From Ophioceras dolichostomum (taxonomy: Eukaryota > Ascomycota > Sordariomycetes > Magnaporthales > Ophioceraceae): DNA of 33,159 nucleotides. The stretch spans positions 1 through 33,159 of the forward strand of contig PYST01000392.1 in assembly GCA_003049485.1 (NCBI GenBank), read 5' to 3'. This document shows, piece after piece, positions 22,293 to 30,492 of the stretch. Both the position numbers and the translations under genes were made by a program. The number at the start of each line of letters is the position of its first letter. Position 1 is the stretch's first letter. A model generated the notes under the pieces. The model saw only the letters and a list, made by a program, of their open reading frames with translations, searched no databases and was not told where the DNA came from.

Positions 22293-23883
22293 ATGTCACA
22301 AGGGCCTATAGCCGACTTGTCCAGAGGGCCGGTCCTTCTAGCAGTCTCTATCACCACCGGCCTCTTCGCCTTTTCGACATGTGCTGTGCGGTTATGCGTT
22401 AGGTCGAGGATAAGCAACGATGTCGGGCTGGACGACTATGCCATTGGCATTGCCTCTGTGTGTGATATTTCTTCTTCTCTGGAACCCGCCGTCGTCCATG
22501 GTCTGATGTGAGGGGAGGTGAGGAGAGACTGACTGAGGCCATTTATTGCAGCTCGTGGGATTCATCGGCACCATTTTCAGCATCATAGAAAGCGCCTCCA
22601 TGACTCAGTCGTCGTCCCGCGCGCTCGAGTTCGACTCCCTAGGCCAGCCGTGGTTCCTGATGTCCGCGACGCTGGCCAAGATCTCCATCTGTCTCTTCTT
22701 CATCCGCCTCGTCGGAAGCATCCGGATGTGGCGCATACTTCTCATGGCCCAGATCTTCCTCATGGCCGTCGTTAACCTCGCCTTCGCCTTGGTCGTGAAT
22801 CTGCAGTGCCAACCTCTGGAGAAGCTGTGGAACCCGAGCGCCGAGGGCGAGTGCTGGAACCCAAACATCCAGCTCAACCTCGGCTACTTCCGGGGGTCGA
22901 TCGGCATCTTCTCGTGGCTCTTTCTCTCTTTGTTTCCGGTCATGATCGTGCGGGACCTGGAGATGCACCGTGCAATGAGGTGGCCGTTTTATTTCCTGTC
23001 TAGCCTGACTCTTGTGTAAGTGGACTTGCTCCACCCCAGGAAAAAAAATCGCCTCGCCCCTGACGGGATGTCGAAATAAACTTTGAGCTAACGGCGTCGG
23101 TCCGAACTCCTAACCCCAACGTTTGACAGAGCCGCCATCTTCGGCACGACGCGGACCTACCAGATCTCGCAGATCCCTTCGCAGTCTGGGATCTTTACAT
23201 ATGCGAACTTCGTCGCCACTCTCCTCGCCATCTTGGAGCAGAACATCGGCATCGTGGCCGCCAACGTGCTGCCGATGGGCCCGCTCTTCTCCCGACGCCA
23301 ACGCGAGCTAAGCCGGGCCAATAACGGTCTTGGCAAGAGAGGCTCTGGTGGAGCCACCGACGGCCGCTCCGGTCGTGCAGCGGGACACTACCGCAGACAC
23401 CACCACCTCGACTACCACCGCTTCAACCCGCGCGTCTATTTCCCTTTCTCCCGCCGCCGACACGACGACTACGCAGCTGTCAATGGCGGCGGCTTTACGC
23501 AGCTGAAGGGCTCCTCGTCCTCGACGCTCGTTATCCAGGGCCCGCGCCGCGAGAGCTTCGAGCTGTCCGCCGCGGCCGCGTCTAGGTCAGGTAGCGCCGC
23601 GGCAGGGAGTGTCTCTGGGGGTCGCGGTGGGCGGGACACGCCGCTGCAGAGGATCCCCAGCCGCTCTGGCAGCCGGCGCAGCAACCGCAACAGCATGGCC
23701 GATGCGGCGGCGGCAGATGCGTGGCCCAAGGGCATCATCAAGACGGTCGAGGTCGAGGTCGTCGAGGAGGCCATCACTGATTTCGATCGCGCCAACATGA
23801 TCTCACAGGCCAGCTCCCACGCAGCCGAGCATGATTGGGATCGCATGTTACGGAGCGGGCCCTCGCGGACGGGGTTCACCTGA
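22293..23883 (+). CDS. Fungal rhodopsin-fold (SAT4/Pth11-like) seven-TM protein
   Basis: The family comprises fungal plasma-membrane proteins with seven helices; some members are receptors, most are uncharacterised. Exons are 22293-22457, 22552-23015 and 23130-23883 (1383 nt, 460 aa). Intron 1 has donor GTGTGT with branch CTGAC; intron 2 has donor GTAAGT with CTAAC. Predicted helices lie near residues 13-34, 50-70, 88-108, 116-139, 170-189, 200-217 and 236-262. Family marks are the LDDYAI motif (Asp47, Asp48), KISICLFFIRL in helix 3, and the pattern Cys141-Trp148-Cys156 (CQPLEKLWNP...CWNPN) in the extracellular loop. EQNIGIVAANVLPMGPLF in helix 7 is also typical. Helix 5 reads GSIGIFSWLFLSLFP and lacks the usual Thr/Ser-Asp. 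The roughly 195-residue cytoplasmic tail is Ser-, Arg- and His-rich (RRHHHLDYHRF). No lysine for retinal binding is expected in this family. Confidence 0.9.
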
Positions 23884-25606
23884 TTTTCGATGCTCAGATT
23901 ATTTCTTTTCACGCCGTTTGTAAAACTAATCTTTTGTACAACTTCGGGACGGAAATCGTCTGTCCGTTCTCTCTTTTCTTTTGCTTTCTTTTCCCCATGT
24001 TTCTCGTTATTATTTTTCCATGTTCAAAGTGTGCTATGTTGGGTTAGCGGCGGCGTTGACTTACACCAAATTGTGGGGCTTTCCAAAAGAGGGGTGTTCG
24101 CCACACATCCTCATAGTCGAGGCCTCCTCGTGGTCAGGGGAACAACAACCCCAAACTAGGTGGTTCTCTTCTTATTTTTATCCCGTTTCGTTCAAACTGT
24201 TGACTTACGCCGAGGAGCTTCTACCTCTTGTACGAAGATACCCATGTACGATTAGAAACCAAAAGAGAGAGTACATCATGTGCCAAGTCCGGAATTCGGC
24301 TGCGTGGGGGCATACCCTCGACTTTGAGTCTTGCTAGCAATGTGGAACCTCTCCGTCTGCACCATATTTTGAATTTCGTTCTGGCTGTCGGAGCGGCGCT
24401 AAAAAGCTCGGTCAAGCCGCTGGAACAGTATCCACCAGGTAGGTAGGTAGCTATCTGAAATACCAGATGTCGGCGAGCAGGAGGCTGCGCCACAGGGTCG
24501 AGGAATCTGCCGCTCAGCTGAACCACGACCATGAAAGCAGACCCGCCCCTCCTCCCATGCTATTTCGTGGCATGCACAAGAAAAAACGAAGAGCAAATCG
24601 GGTCGGCCTGTTGGAGAACCAGACACACTCTTGGATGCATGGATGTGTAAGTGATCACGCTCGCCACCGAGGATAACACTGATAGGCTGGGCTTGATGAG
24701 GGCACGACAACGGCCAATCGGTTGGGTGAGCCCTTGAGCCCAAGCTACATGGACTTTAGTACACTGCAAGCAAGTACGAATCCGAGCTTGGTACGGGTGC
24801 GTGTGCTCACACCCATACAGATCTCCCATTGCTTTCACAAAAATCGAGAATTTGCACTGTCGAGGCTGCACAGGTGCAAGATCGGGAAGGCTGCGGAAAG
24901 TGTCGAGGTAGGTTCCAAGGTGGGTATTGGCATCATCTTACGAAGCATCTATCGGTAGTCTCGGGCTATCTCTCGTATATTTTATTTGAATGTTGTGGTT
25001 GATCGCGCCTAACGCTAAGTGTGATGTCACTTTACAGCAGTGACGTAGTATGGTTTGTGCCAGTTGGAAATGAGCGAAAAAAAAAAAAAAAAAAAAAAAA
25101 ACGTGGGTAAAAGGGACCGAAAATGCAGGCGTGTAGTCGGTGCCCGCTGGAAATGGCCGAGGGTGAAATGATTGGGAAATGGCTGGAAAGAGAAGGACGC
25201 AGCAAAGGAAGAAGAAGAAGAAAAGGCCGAGGTAGGCGAGACATACGGGAGGGGAGGGGAAGAAGGGCTGACTGGTCAAAAAGCGGCCAAACAAGGAAAA
25301 AGGCATAACGGTCTGGAAACGAAGGAAGGAAGTCTCTGAAGACACAAACACACACACAAAAACAAAAAGGAAAACGGGCAAAGAAAGCCTCACAGACTCC
25401 AGTTCTATTTTTCCCTCCCGTCACGCGAGGACCAGGCTGGAGGTGCTTCGCCTCACCGGAGAACCTTCTTTCGCGGGCGGCAATCGAGGATCAACCCCGG
25501 ACGAGAAGGCCTCTTCTGCTTCTGCCTGGGCTTTCCTTTAGGGTATCGTAATGGTATCTGTGCTCTGTGGGTGGCATGTGCCGTCGGGCGGATTGCCTGC
25601 CCTCCC
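23884..25606. other. Intergenic region, nothing supported
   Basis: The T-rich start fits the 3' untranslated region of the rhodopsin-fold gene. An A homopolymer of about 25 bases lies at 25077-25101, followed by purine-rich sequence (25180-25320) that yields spurious basic frames. A short TAGG run occurs at 24438-24450. No gene or RNA was recognised. Confidence 0.5.
25077..25101 (+). repeat. Poly-A homopolymer tract
   Basis: A run of about 25 A follows GAGCG. It could be a microsatellite or the tail of a retroposed element. No element body was recognised next to it. Confidence 0.8.
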
Positions 25607-26097
25607 TCACTCCAAGACATCTAGTAGAGGGAGACAGGACGCGGGGTCCGGACATTTTTTTGTTAGCATCGTAATGTGTAGGAAAAGGCGTCCCCGCGTT
25701 CTCGAGGTGCGAAATGGAGAGGCGGTGACTGGGACGTACCACCATTGACAGCCTCCGTGGTCCAGTTGCTCTCAGTGCTGCTGGTGCGGCTGGACTGGAG
25801 GAAAGCGCCGGCCCACTTCTTGCTCGTCTTGGCTTCAGAGGCGTGGTACGGTTCCTCGCGGGGTGTTTCCTCCAGCCAGCGCTGAAGCATCACCGGACAG
25901 CAGCATTGGTTGCTGCTCTGGCTTTTCGTTGGCTGGGTGGCTTCCGCACCCCACAGTTGCCGCAAGGGGACGAAGCTGCCACCACCACCACCGTTGGAGG
26001 TGAGGCCACAGTTGCTGGTGTTCTAAAGTCAGACAAGCAATGAGTTAGCGGCGTGTTATTGGTCCGTTAGTCAGCATTCGACACTAACATCAGCCAT
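25607..26097 (-). CDS. Small hypothetical protein (101 aa), three exons
   Basis: I do not recognise this protein. On the minus strand the exons are 26097-26089 (ATG GCT GAT only), 26022-25740 and 25620-25607, totalling 306 nt and 101 aa. The start lies in ACCATGG. Intron 1 (26023-26088) has donor GTTAGT, two CTAAC branch-like sites and acceptor TTTAG. Intron 2 (25621-25739) has donor GTACGT, branch GCTAAC and acceptor CTACTAG. The protein starts MADNTSNCGLTSNGGGGGSF and has a Cys-Cys-Cys run at residues 43-45 in SNQCCCPVMLQRWLEE. It contains an acidic/basic stretch (EETPREEPYHASEAKTSKKW) and a Ser/Thr-rich C-terminus, with no signal peptide or membrane segment. If intron 2 is retained, the frame ends about 20 codons later instead. 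The splice signals and coherent text argue for a real gene; function is unknown. Confidence 0.55.
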
Positions 26098-27429
26098 GGT
26101 ATCGACGGCTCCGCAGCCACTTCTTCCTGGAGGCAAAGGAGGTCTTGTAAAGGCACAATGTATATGAGGGTCTGCCTTCTTTCGAGGCTAAGGAGGATCA
26201 AAAGTTGATACAAGATGGTTGACTGGTTGAGAGTGTCGAATGTGTCTAATTTGTAGGGACTTAGGTAGGTAGGTAGGTACCTACGTGGACTCACTTGGGT
26301 GGGCAGGTACTAGGGGATAATGGTAAGGGGGAGAGTGAGAGAGCAGATCAAAGGAATGACCACGGATGCGACGATGGCCAAATGAACCCATCGTCACGAA
26401 TTCAACAACGAGCGAGACTAGATGGGGTGCCTTCGTTTTATGTTCAGTGGGATCTGGGAGGGAGGGAGAGCGACGTGGTGAGCCGTCATGGCCATCATGT
26501 TACGGATGACCGAGATCTTTTGTTGCCTGCCTGAGGTATCTGGCCTCAGCCGTCGCGGAAACTCGAAATCGAAAATAAAATGGAGTCAAGCAGTGGAAGT
26601 AGGTTGGCTGTCTGAGAGAGCAAAGTGCACATTGCGGAAAAGACGATAATTGGTGAGTAAAAATCTGCACAAGTAGGTTGTGCCAAGCGAGCGCTCGTGC
26701 AGAGGAGCAGCAACGCGCGAGCAAGGTCCGAGACAGAGCATCACAGTACGGAAGTAGCTCGATACAAACTTTGGGACACACCTCTACGCTTGGAAGGCGA
26801 GGCTGCAGCCCAGACTGCCAGGCCCACATCCCTGCTGGCCACTGGGCGAGGACGGAGGCTGCAGCACACCGGAACAGCACATATCCACAGCCAAGATACT
26901 AGAAAGCACCACCCCCCATACCAAAACAGCACCCATCCACGATCCCAGAACAGCACCCACCCCCATACCGGCACAGCACCCACCCACCAGCAGAGCAACA
27001 TATTCGCACCCATGCCGTTTTCAGTTGATCCACCCAGCTTTCAGCAGCCCGAACGGCGGCCGCCAGACTAGATTGCTCGAGTCTGGTGATGGGCAAGCGG
27101 TGGAGGTGGGCCAGCCCATTGCATGCAAGTTGCGGGATGGGGGCAACAGCAAGGAGCAGCAGGGGTGAAGGGGCGTGCGGGTTGGAGAAGAAGACAAGGG
27201 ATGTTGGAGCCCTGCAACAGCCAGCAACACTGAAGAGGACATTTTAACGTTATGCAAGGACCGCTCGTAGACGTGCGTGGTGCATCAATTATCGTCAAGA
27301 CACTTCCATGGCTTCATTCTGCCTCCACACAACACACATCACCCCGAGACCGGATTCTATCTAATACGCGCATCGAAGGCTGAGAACCTAGCTCGAGGTC
27401 GACAAAAAGGAGGAATACCGGGAAGTTAG
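26098..27429. other. Intergenic, repeat-bearing, no supported gene
   Basis: The part nearest 26098 should be the leader of the 101-aa gene, with a TAGG run at 26262-26285. A plus-strand frame at 26697-27071 (124 codons) is dominated by a degenerate repeat of the type ACAGCACCCA(C/T)CC at about 26926-26990, and has no domain. I do not accept it as a gene. Confidence 0.45.
26926..26990 (+). repeat. Degenerate CAGCACCCACC minisatellite
   Basis: Three copies of a roughly 20-27-bp unit with the core ACAGCACCCA(T/C)CCA alternate with ATACC or GATCCC spacers. Spacing is irregular, and the run lies in non-coding sequence. Confidence 0.65.
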
Positions 27430-27546
27430 GCACCTACCTACCTACCTACCTACCTAGGTACTTACCACGTACCTCATAGGCCCCTGCCTTTTACCAGGTA
27501 CCTTAGGTATCTACCTACCTCCTACCTCTAGGTAGGTGGTAGGTAT
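27430..27546. repeat. CCTA/TAGG microsatellite cluster with inverted copies
   Basis: Five CCTA units run into CCTAGGTAC, followed by further ACCTACCT and AGGTAGGT segments in the opposite orientation. The opposed copies could pair into a hairpin. The same tetranucleotide recurs at 2395-2440, 19548-19575, 26262-26285, 30230-30300 and 30590-30620. Confidence 0.8.
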
Positions 27547-27673
27547 GGAACGAAGCTGGCTCAGTTCTCGCCATGATTTGTTGTCTCGCCGGATTCTGCG
27601 CCCAAGTGTGCCTGCAGTCAGATTGATCCTTTCCGTTGCCCGCAGTCTGCTGGTATGTACAGGCCGCTTCTGT

Positions 27674-27825
27674 CAATTGTCTGCAGGCTTGCTGGTTCGT
27701 AATGGTCGCTCCTGCAAGCTGTTTGCAGGTCTGCTCTTCGAAGTGGTCGTTCCTGCAAGCTCTTTGCAGGTTTGCTTTTCGAAGTGGACGCTCATGCAGG
27801 CTGTCTGCAGGTCTGCCTTTTTTTC
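27674..27825 (+). repeat. 41-bp tandem repeat, about 3.7 copies
   Basis: Unit starts are at 27674, 27715, 27756 and 27797, exactly 41 bp apart. The consensus starts CAAGCT(G/C)TTTGCAGGTCTG and continues CTCTTCGAAGTGGTCGTTCCTG. Most units contain the imperfect palindrome CTGCAAGC...TTTGCAG. Because 41 is not a multiple of three, the frames spanning it change register each copy, which argues against coding. Confidence 0.9.
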
Positions 27826-27830
27826 ATTTT

Positions 27831-28068
27831 CCTGGACCCACCCTTGGCTTTTTTTCCCCCCTACGCCTTCATTCACCTTCCCTCGTTTTCCTGGGGCCCC
27901 CCCCCCCTTTGGTTTTTTTCTTACGCCTTCTCTCTCCGTCCCTCGTTTTCCTGGACCCACCCTTGGCTTTTTTTTCCCCCTACGCCTTCATTCACCTTCC
28001 CTCGTTTTCCTGGCCCCCCCCCCCTGGTTTTTCTTCTTTTTTCCCCCTTTCCTTGTATCGCGAAGGAT
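27831..28068 (+). repeat. 59/60-bp pyrimidine-rich tandem repeat (119-bp dimer)
   Basis: The anchor TTTTCCTGG recurs with CCTGG at 27831, 27890, 27950 and 28009. Units 1 and 3 continue ACCCACCCTTGGC; units 2 and 4 continue into a C-run and TGG. The array is therefore a 119-bp dimer present twice. It follows directly on the 41-bp repeat. Confidence 0.88.
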
Positions 28069-28117
28069 GTGAGAAAGGAGTTATTCGTCATCAATCATCA
28101 GTTTGATAGTCGTGGTT

Positions 28118-28138
28118 GCTGCTGCTGCTGCTGCTGCT
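28118..28138 (+). repeat. (GCT)7 trinucleotide repeat
   Basis: Seven perfect GCT units lie just after the tandem-repeat block. No supported gene covers them. Read on the minus strand they would encode Ser in a frame I do not accept as a gene. Confidence 0.9.
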
Positions 28139-28298
28139 CCTGTTGCCGTTTCCGGACGGGGATGGCATCTCTTGGGCACAAGATAGGAGCGTGGATATGA
28201 CTACAAGTCTGTCATAGTCGCTGAGCATCCTGACAGCCCGATGGAGACGCCGCCGGCTGCGTCTTCGCGTGACCACGGACGCCCCATGTCTTGATGTG

Positions 28299-28541
28299 CT
28301 AGCGATACATCCTGTCCAGCACGGCGCCGATCTCTTGCTCGCGCCCCGTCTTGAGATACAGCCCTGCCGGCTTAGAGGCGATTTGAGCGGTCTGCTTGCG
28401 CGCTGGAGGTGGCTCAATCTGCTCGAGATAGTCGAGTCCTTTGTTTCCTTGGCGTCCCGGCTCTTGCTGCCAGAAGTCAGACGACACGACACGTCTAATT
28501 ACCAGGTCGAAGTCCGCCGTGGTTGCGCGTTTCCACGACAA
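28299..28541 (-). pseudogene. Possible coding fragment, function unknown
   Basis: A minus-strand frame of 80 codons reads WKRATTADFDLVIRRVV, SSDFWQQEPGRQGNKGLDYL and GLYLKTGREQEIGAVLDRMYR before a TAG at 28299-28301. The text has a mixed, protein-like composition and differs from the low-complexity frames around it. No ATG exists in frame, and no acceptable upstream exon was found before a stop near 28586. It may be the last exon of a lost gene or a chance frame. Confidence 0.2.
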
Positions 28542-28930
28542 GAGATCTGTATTGTGTCCGTGACATCGCTTTTGTTGTTCTCATTATCTGTATCGCTCCC
28601 CGGCGGCGACATTTCTGCAATGAGGCATGATGGGCCCCTCGTGATGGCTTCAAGGGCAGCCCGGAGACATCGTTGCCGTCTCTGTCACGCTCGGCTGCTT
28701 GATTGCAAAGAATCCGTGTCTACACCGCTTTGAGCATCAGAGCTCGACTCTGGCGTCCCGTACGTCACGCCTTCGGAGGTCAAGTCTGCTTATGTAGAAG
28801 TGATTTGGGAGTCGAGAACTTCTCCCTGCAGCTTTTCCGAGACCACACTTATTTGATTCTCAAGTCGCGCATTGAAGAGTATCAACGGAGTTAGAAGTTT
28901 GCCAACAACAAAGGCACTGTCTTCAGAGTA

Positions 28931-29383
28931 ATGGCAGAAACTCCAGTGCCGAAATCAGCAACGGAGACCAAGCACCACGACGTAGCTTGGGCCAGAGGGC
29001 CCAGGCACGTCAGAGGCCACGCCTCCTTCCCATCCACTCTTGAACCCTGGCCCTGCTAGCGGACCGCACGGCGCTACGTCCCCTTGACCGCAGCCGGGCA
29101 GGAGGTGCCTGGCCCGGCCGACGTGGGCCACGCCTTCAACCCGGCGGTAGCGTTACTACGTCCCCGCGTCGGCGTCCCGGCCTCCAGGAAGCTGGAAGGA
29201 GATACCATCGAGCCACTCCTCTCCCGGCCCGACCGCGAGGTTGAACATGCAGTTGGTACTGGAGAATATCTCGGGGAAACCACCATCTCCCTTCGTGGAT
29301 ATCCGAAACCGGACCAGAGCTTCCCTTTAGGAGGGCTACGACTCTTTGAGATCAGTGTGGTTATCGATAGGGCTGGGAAATAG
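28931..29383 (+). pseudogene. 150-codon frame broken by one TAG
   Basis: From ATG 28931 the frame reads MAETPVPKSATETKHHDVAW and HASFPSTLEPWPC, then a TAG at 29057-29059 (codon 43). It continues open in the same frame for 107 more codons, including AAGQEVPGPADVGHAFNP, EGDTIEPLLSRPDREVEHAV and GETTISLRGYPKPDQSF, to TAG 29381-29383. A single stop in an otherwise open frame suggests a recently disabled gene, but no family is recognised. The opposite strand is open over most of the same stretch, which lowers confidence. Confidence 0.27.
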
Positions 29384-29797
29384 ATGGCCCAAACCATTAG
29401 TTCACTTCACTTAGCTTTTTTTCCCTAGGCTTATATTTCCTGAGCATGAACAAGAACACTTGTTGATACACATACAGGGCTAGCTACCTTGCCTAAGAAA
29501 GGAGAGGCGAGACTTATGAGAGAGAAGAGAGAAAGAGAGAAAGAGAGAAAGAGACGAAATATAACACAGCGATGGTGCAAAGATCGCAATCCCTTTTTTC
29601 ACATACACATATCCAGAACATATTAGCTGCCTCCCTCCCTTTCCTTTTGTTGTTCGCAAAAAGCGTTAACACGAATACCGCCCTTCCCGACGCTTCCCTA
29701 CCCATGACCTGAACACCCAGCCCCGTCTATCCATACCCCTTTCAACATCCCCATGTCTTGTTTCCCTCCCTCCCTTCCTTGCTCTTGATCCCTCTCC
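29384..29797. other. Non-coding, includes GA-rich tract
   Basis: A purine tract of GAGA/GAAA units runs from about 29518 to 29554. The C/T-rich stretch at 29700-29797 lies just downstream of the 133-aa gene's stop and probably holds its 3' untranslated region. Confidence 0.55.
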
Positions 29798-30492
29798 TTA
29801 GCGGCGGGTAGGATAGTAATGTGGCGAGCCCGAGGTCGTAGAAGCCGAGGAGAAGGAGGAGGAGGACGAGGGAATGATCGAGACGGAACGAGCGATCTGG
29901 TTTAGCTCGCGGGCGAGCGGGTCGTAGCCCGAGAGGTGCTGCCAGTAGCTCTGGTCGGGGGACTGCTGCTCCGGGTAGTGAGAGTATGGCGAGGAGTGGT
30001 ACTGGTACTGGTACTGTTGCGGGCTGGCGGTGGCGTAGATGGCGCCACTGGCCAGGCGCTCCGTGACGGGCGGCGCGCCGCCGGTGGTGCTGGTGCGGTT
30101 AGGGGGCTGCTGGGTAGAGGCGGGAAGCGGATTGGTCGGTCTTGTCCTGTGATGGTAGCCGGCGTGGCGGTCGTGGTGAGTGAGTGATGTCTAGGCGGGA
30201 TGGGAGATCACGGATAGGTACTCTTAAGGTAGGGTAGGATAGGGTAGGATAGGTAGGAAAGTAGGTAGATAGGTAGAGAGGTAGGTGTAGGTAGGTATGG
30301 CTGCAGAGGGAGATGGAAAAGGTAGGCATTGGGGTATGGGTGGGTTGTCTTCCGGGGGGGCCGGAAAGGGAAGAGAGGCGGTTGGAGCTACGAGGCCGGA
30401 CAAAGGAGAATCTCGGGGAGTGATCGAGACGGAACTCACCTCGGCACAACAGGATAACCTTTGGAGGGCTGCGTGACGGAAGTGGTAGTCAT
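29798..30492 (-). CDS. Small Tyr/Ser/Gln-rich hypothetical protein (133 aa)
   Basis: The family is not recognised. Exons on the minus strand are 30492-30440 and 30146-29798, totalling 402 nt and 133 aa. The start MTTTSVTQPSKGYPVVPR lies at AACATGAC, and the donor is GTGAGT. The 293-bp intron (30147-30439) ends in CATCACAG and is largely filled by TAGG/CCTA microsatellite. Residues 20-60 are Pro/Thr-rich (STQQPPNRTSTTGGAPPVTE). Residues 61-90 are rich in Tyr and Gln (QQYQYQYHSSPYSHYPEQ, SYWQHLSGY). A short amphipathic stretch, DPLARELNQIARSVSII, occurs at about residues 93-109. The end is Ser-rich (SSSSSFSSASTTSG) and closes HYYPTRR. GC-rich third positions support coding. No signal peptide or membrane segment is seen; most of the chain is probably disordered. 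Confidence 0.68.
30225..30300. repeat. TAGG/TAGA microsatellite inside the 133-aa gene intron
   Basis: GGTAG, GATAG and GTAGG units repeat irregularly across about 75 bp of the intron (plus-strand reading). On the transcribed strand this is a C/T-rich CCTAC tract. Confidence 0.8.

Noticed and set aside
25123..25424. Arg/Lys-rich plus frame and Phe-rich minus frames
   Set aside because: Produced by purine-rich/pyrimidine-rich low-complexity sequence and the adjacent poly-A tract.
26697..27071. 124-codon plus-strand frame
   Set aside because: Its second half is the CAGCACCCACC minisatellite and the rest has no protein character; start and context are unsupported.
27536..28200. Overlapping frames of 142-178 codons
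   Set aside because: They read through the 41-bp and 59-bp tandem arrays, giving Phe/Pro/Ser repeats; the 41-bp period shifts frame with each copy.
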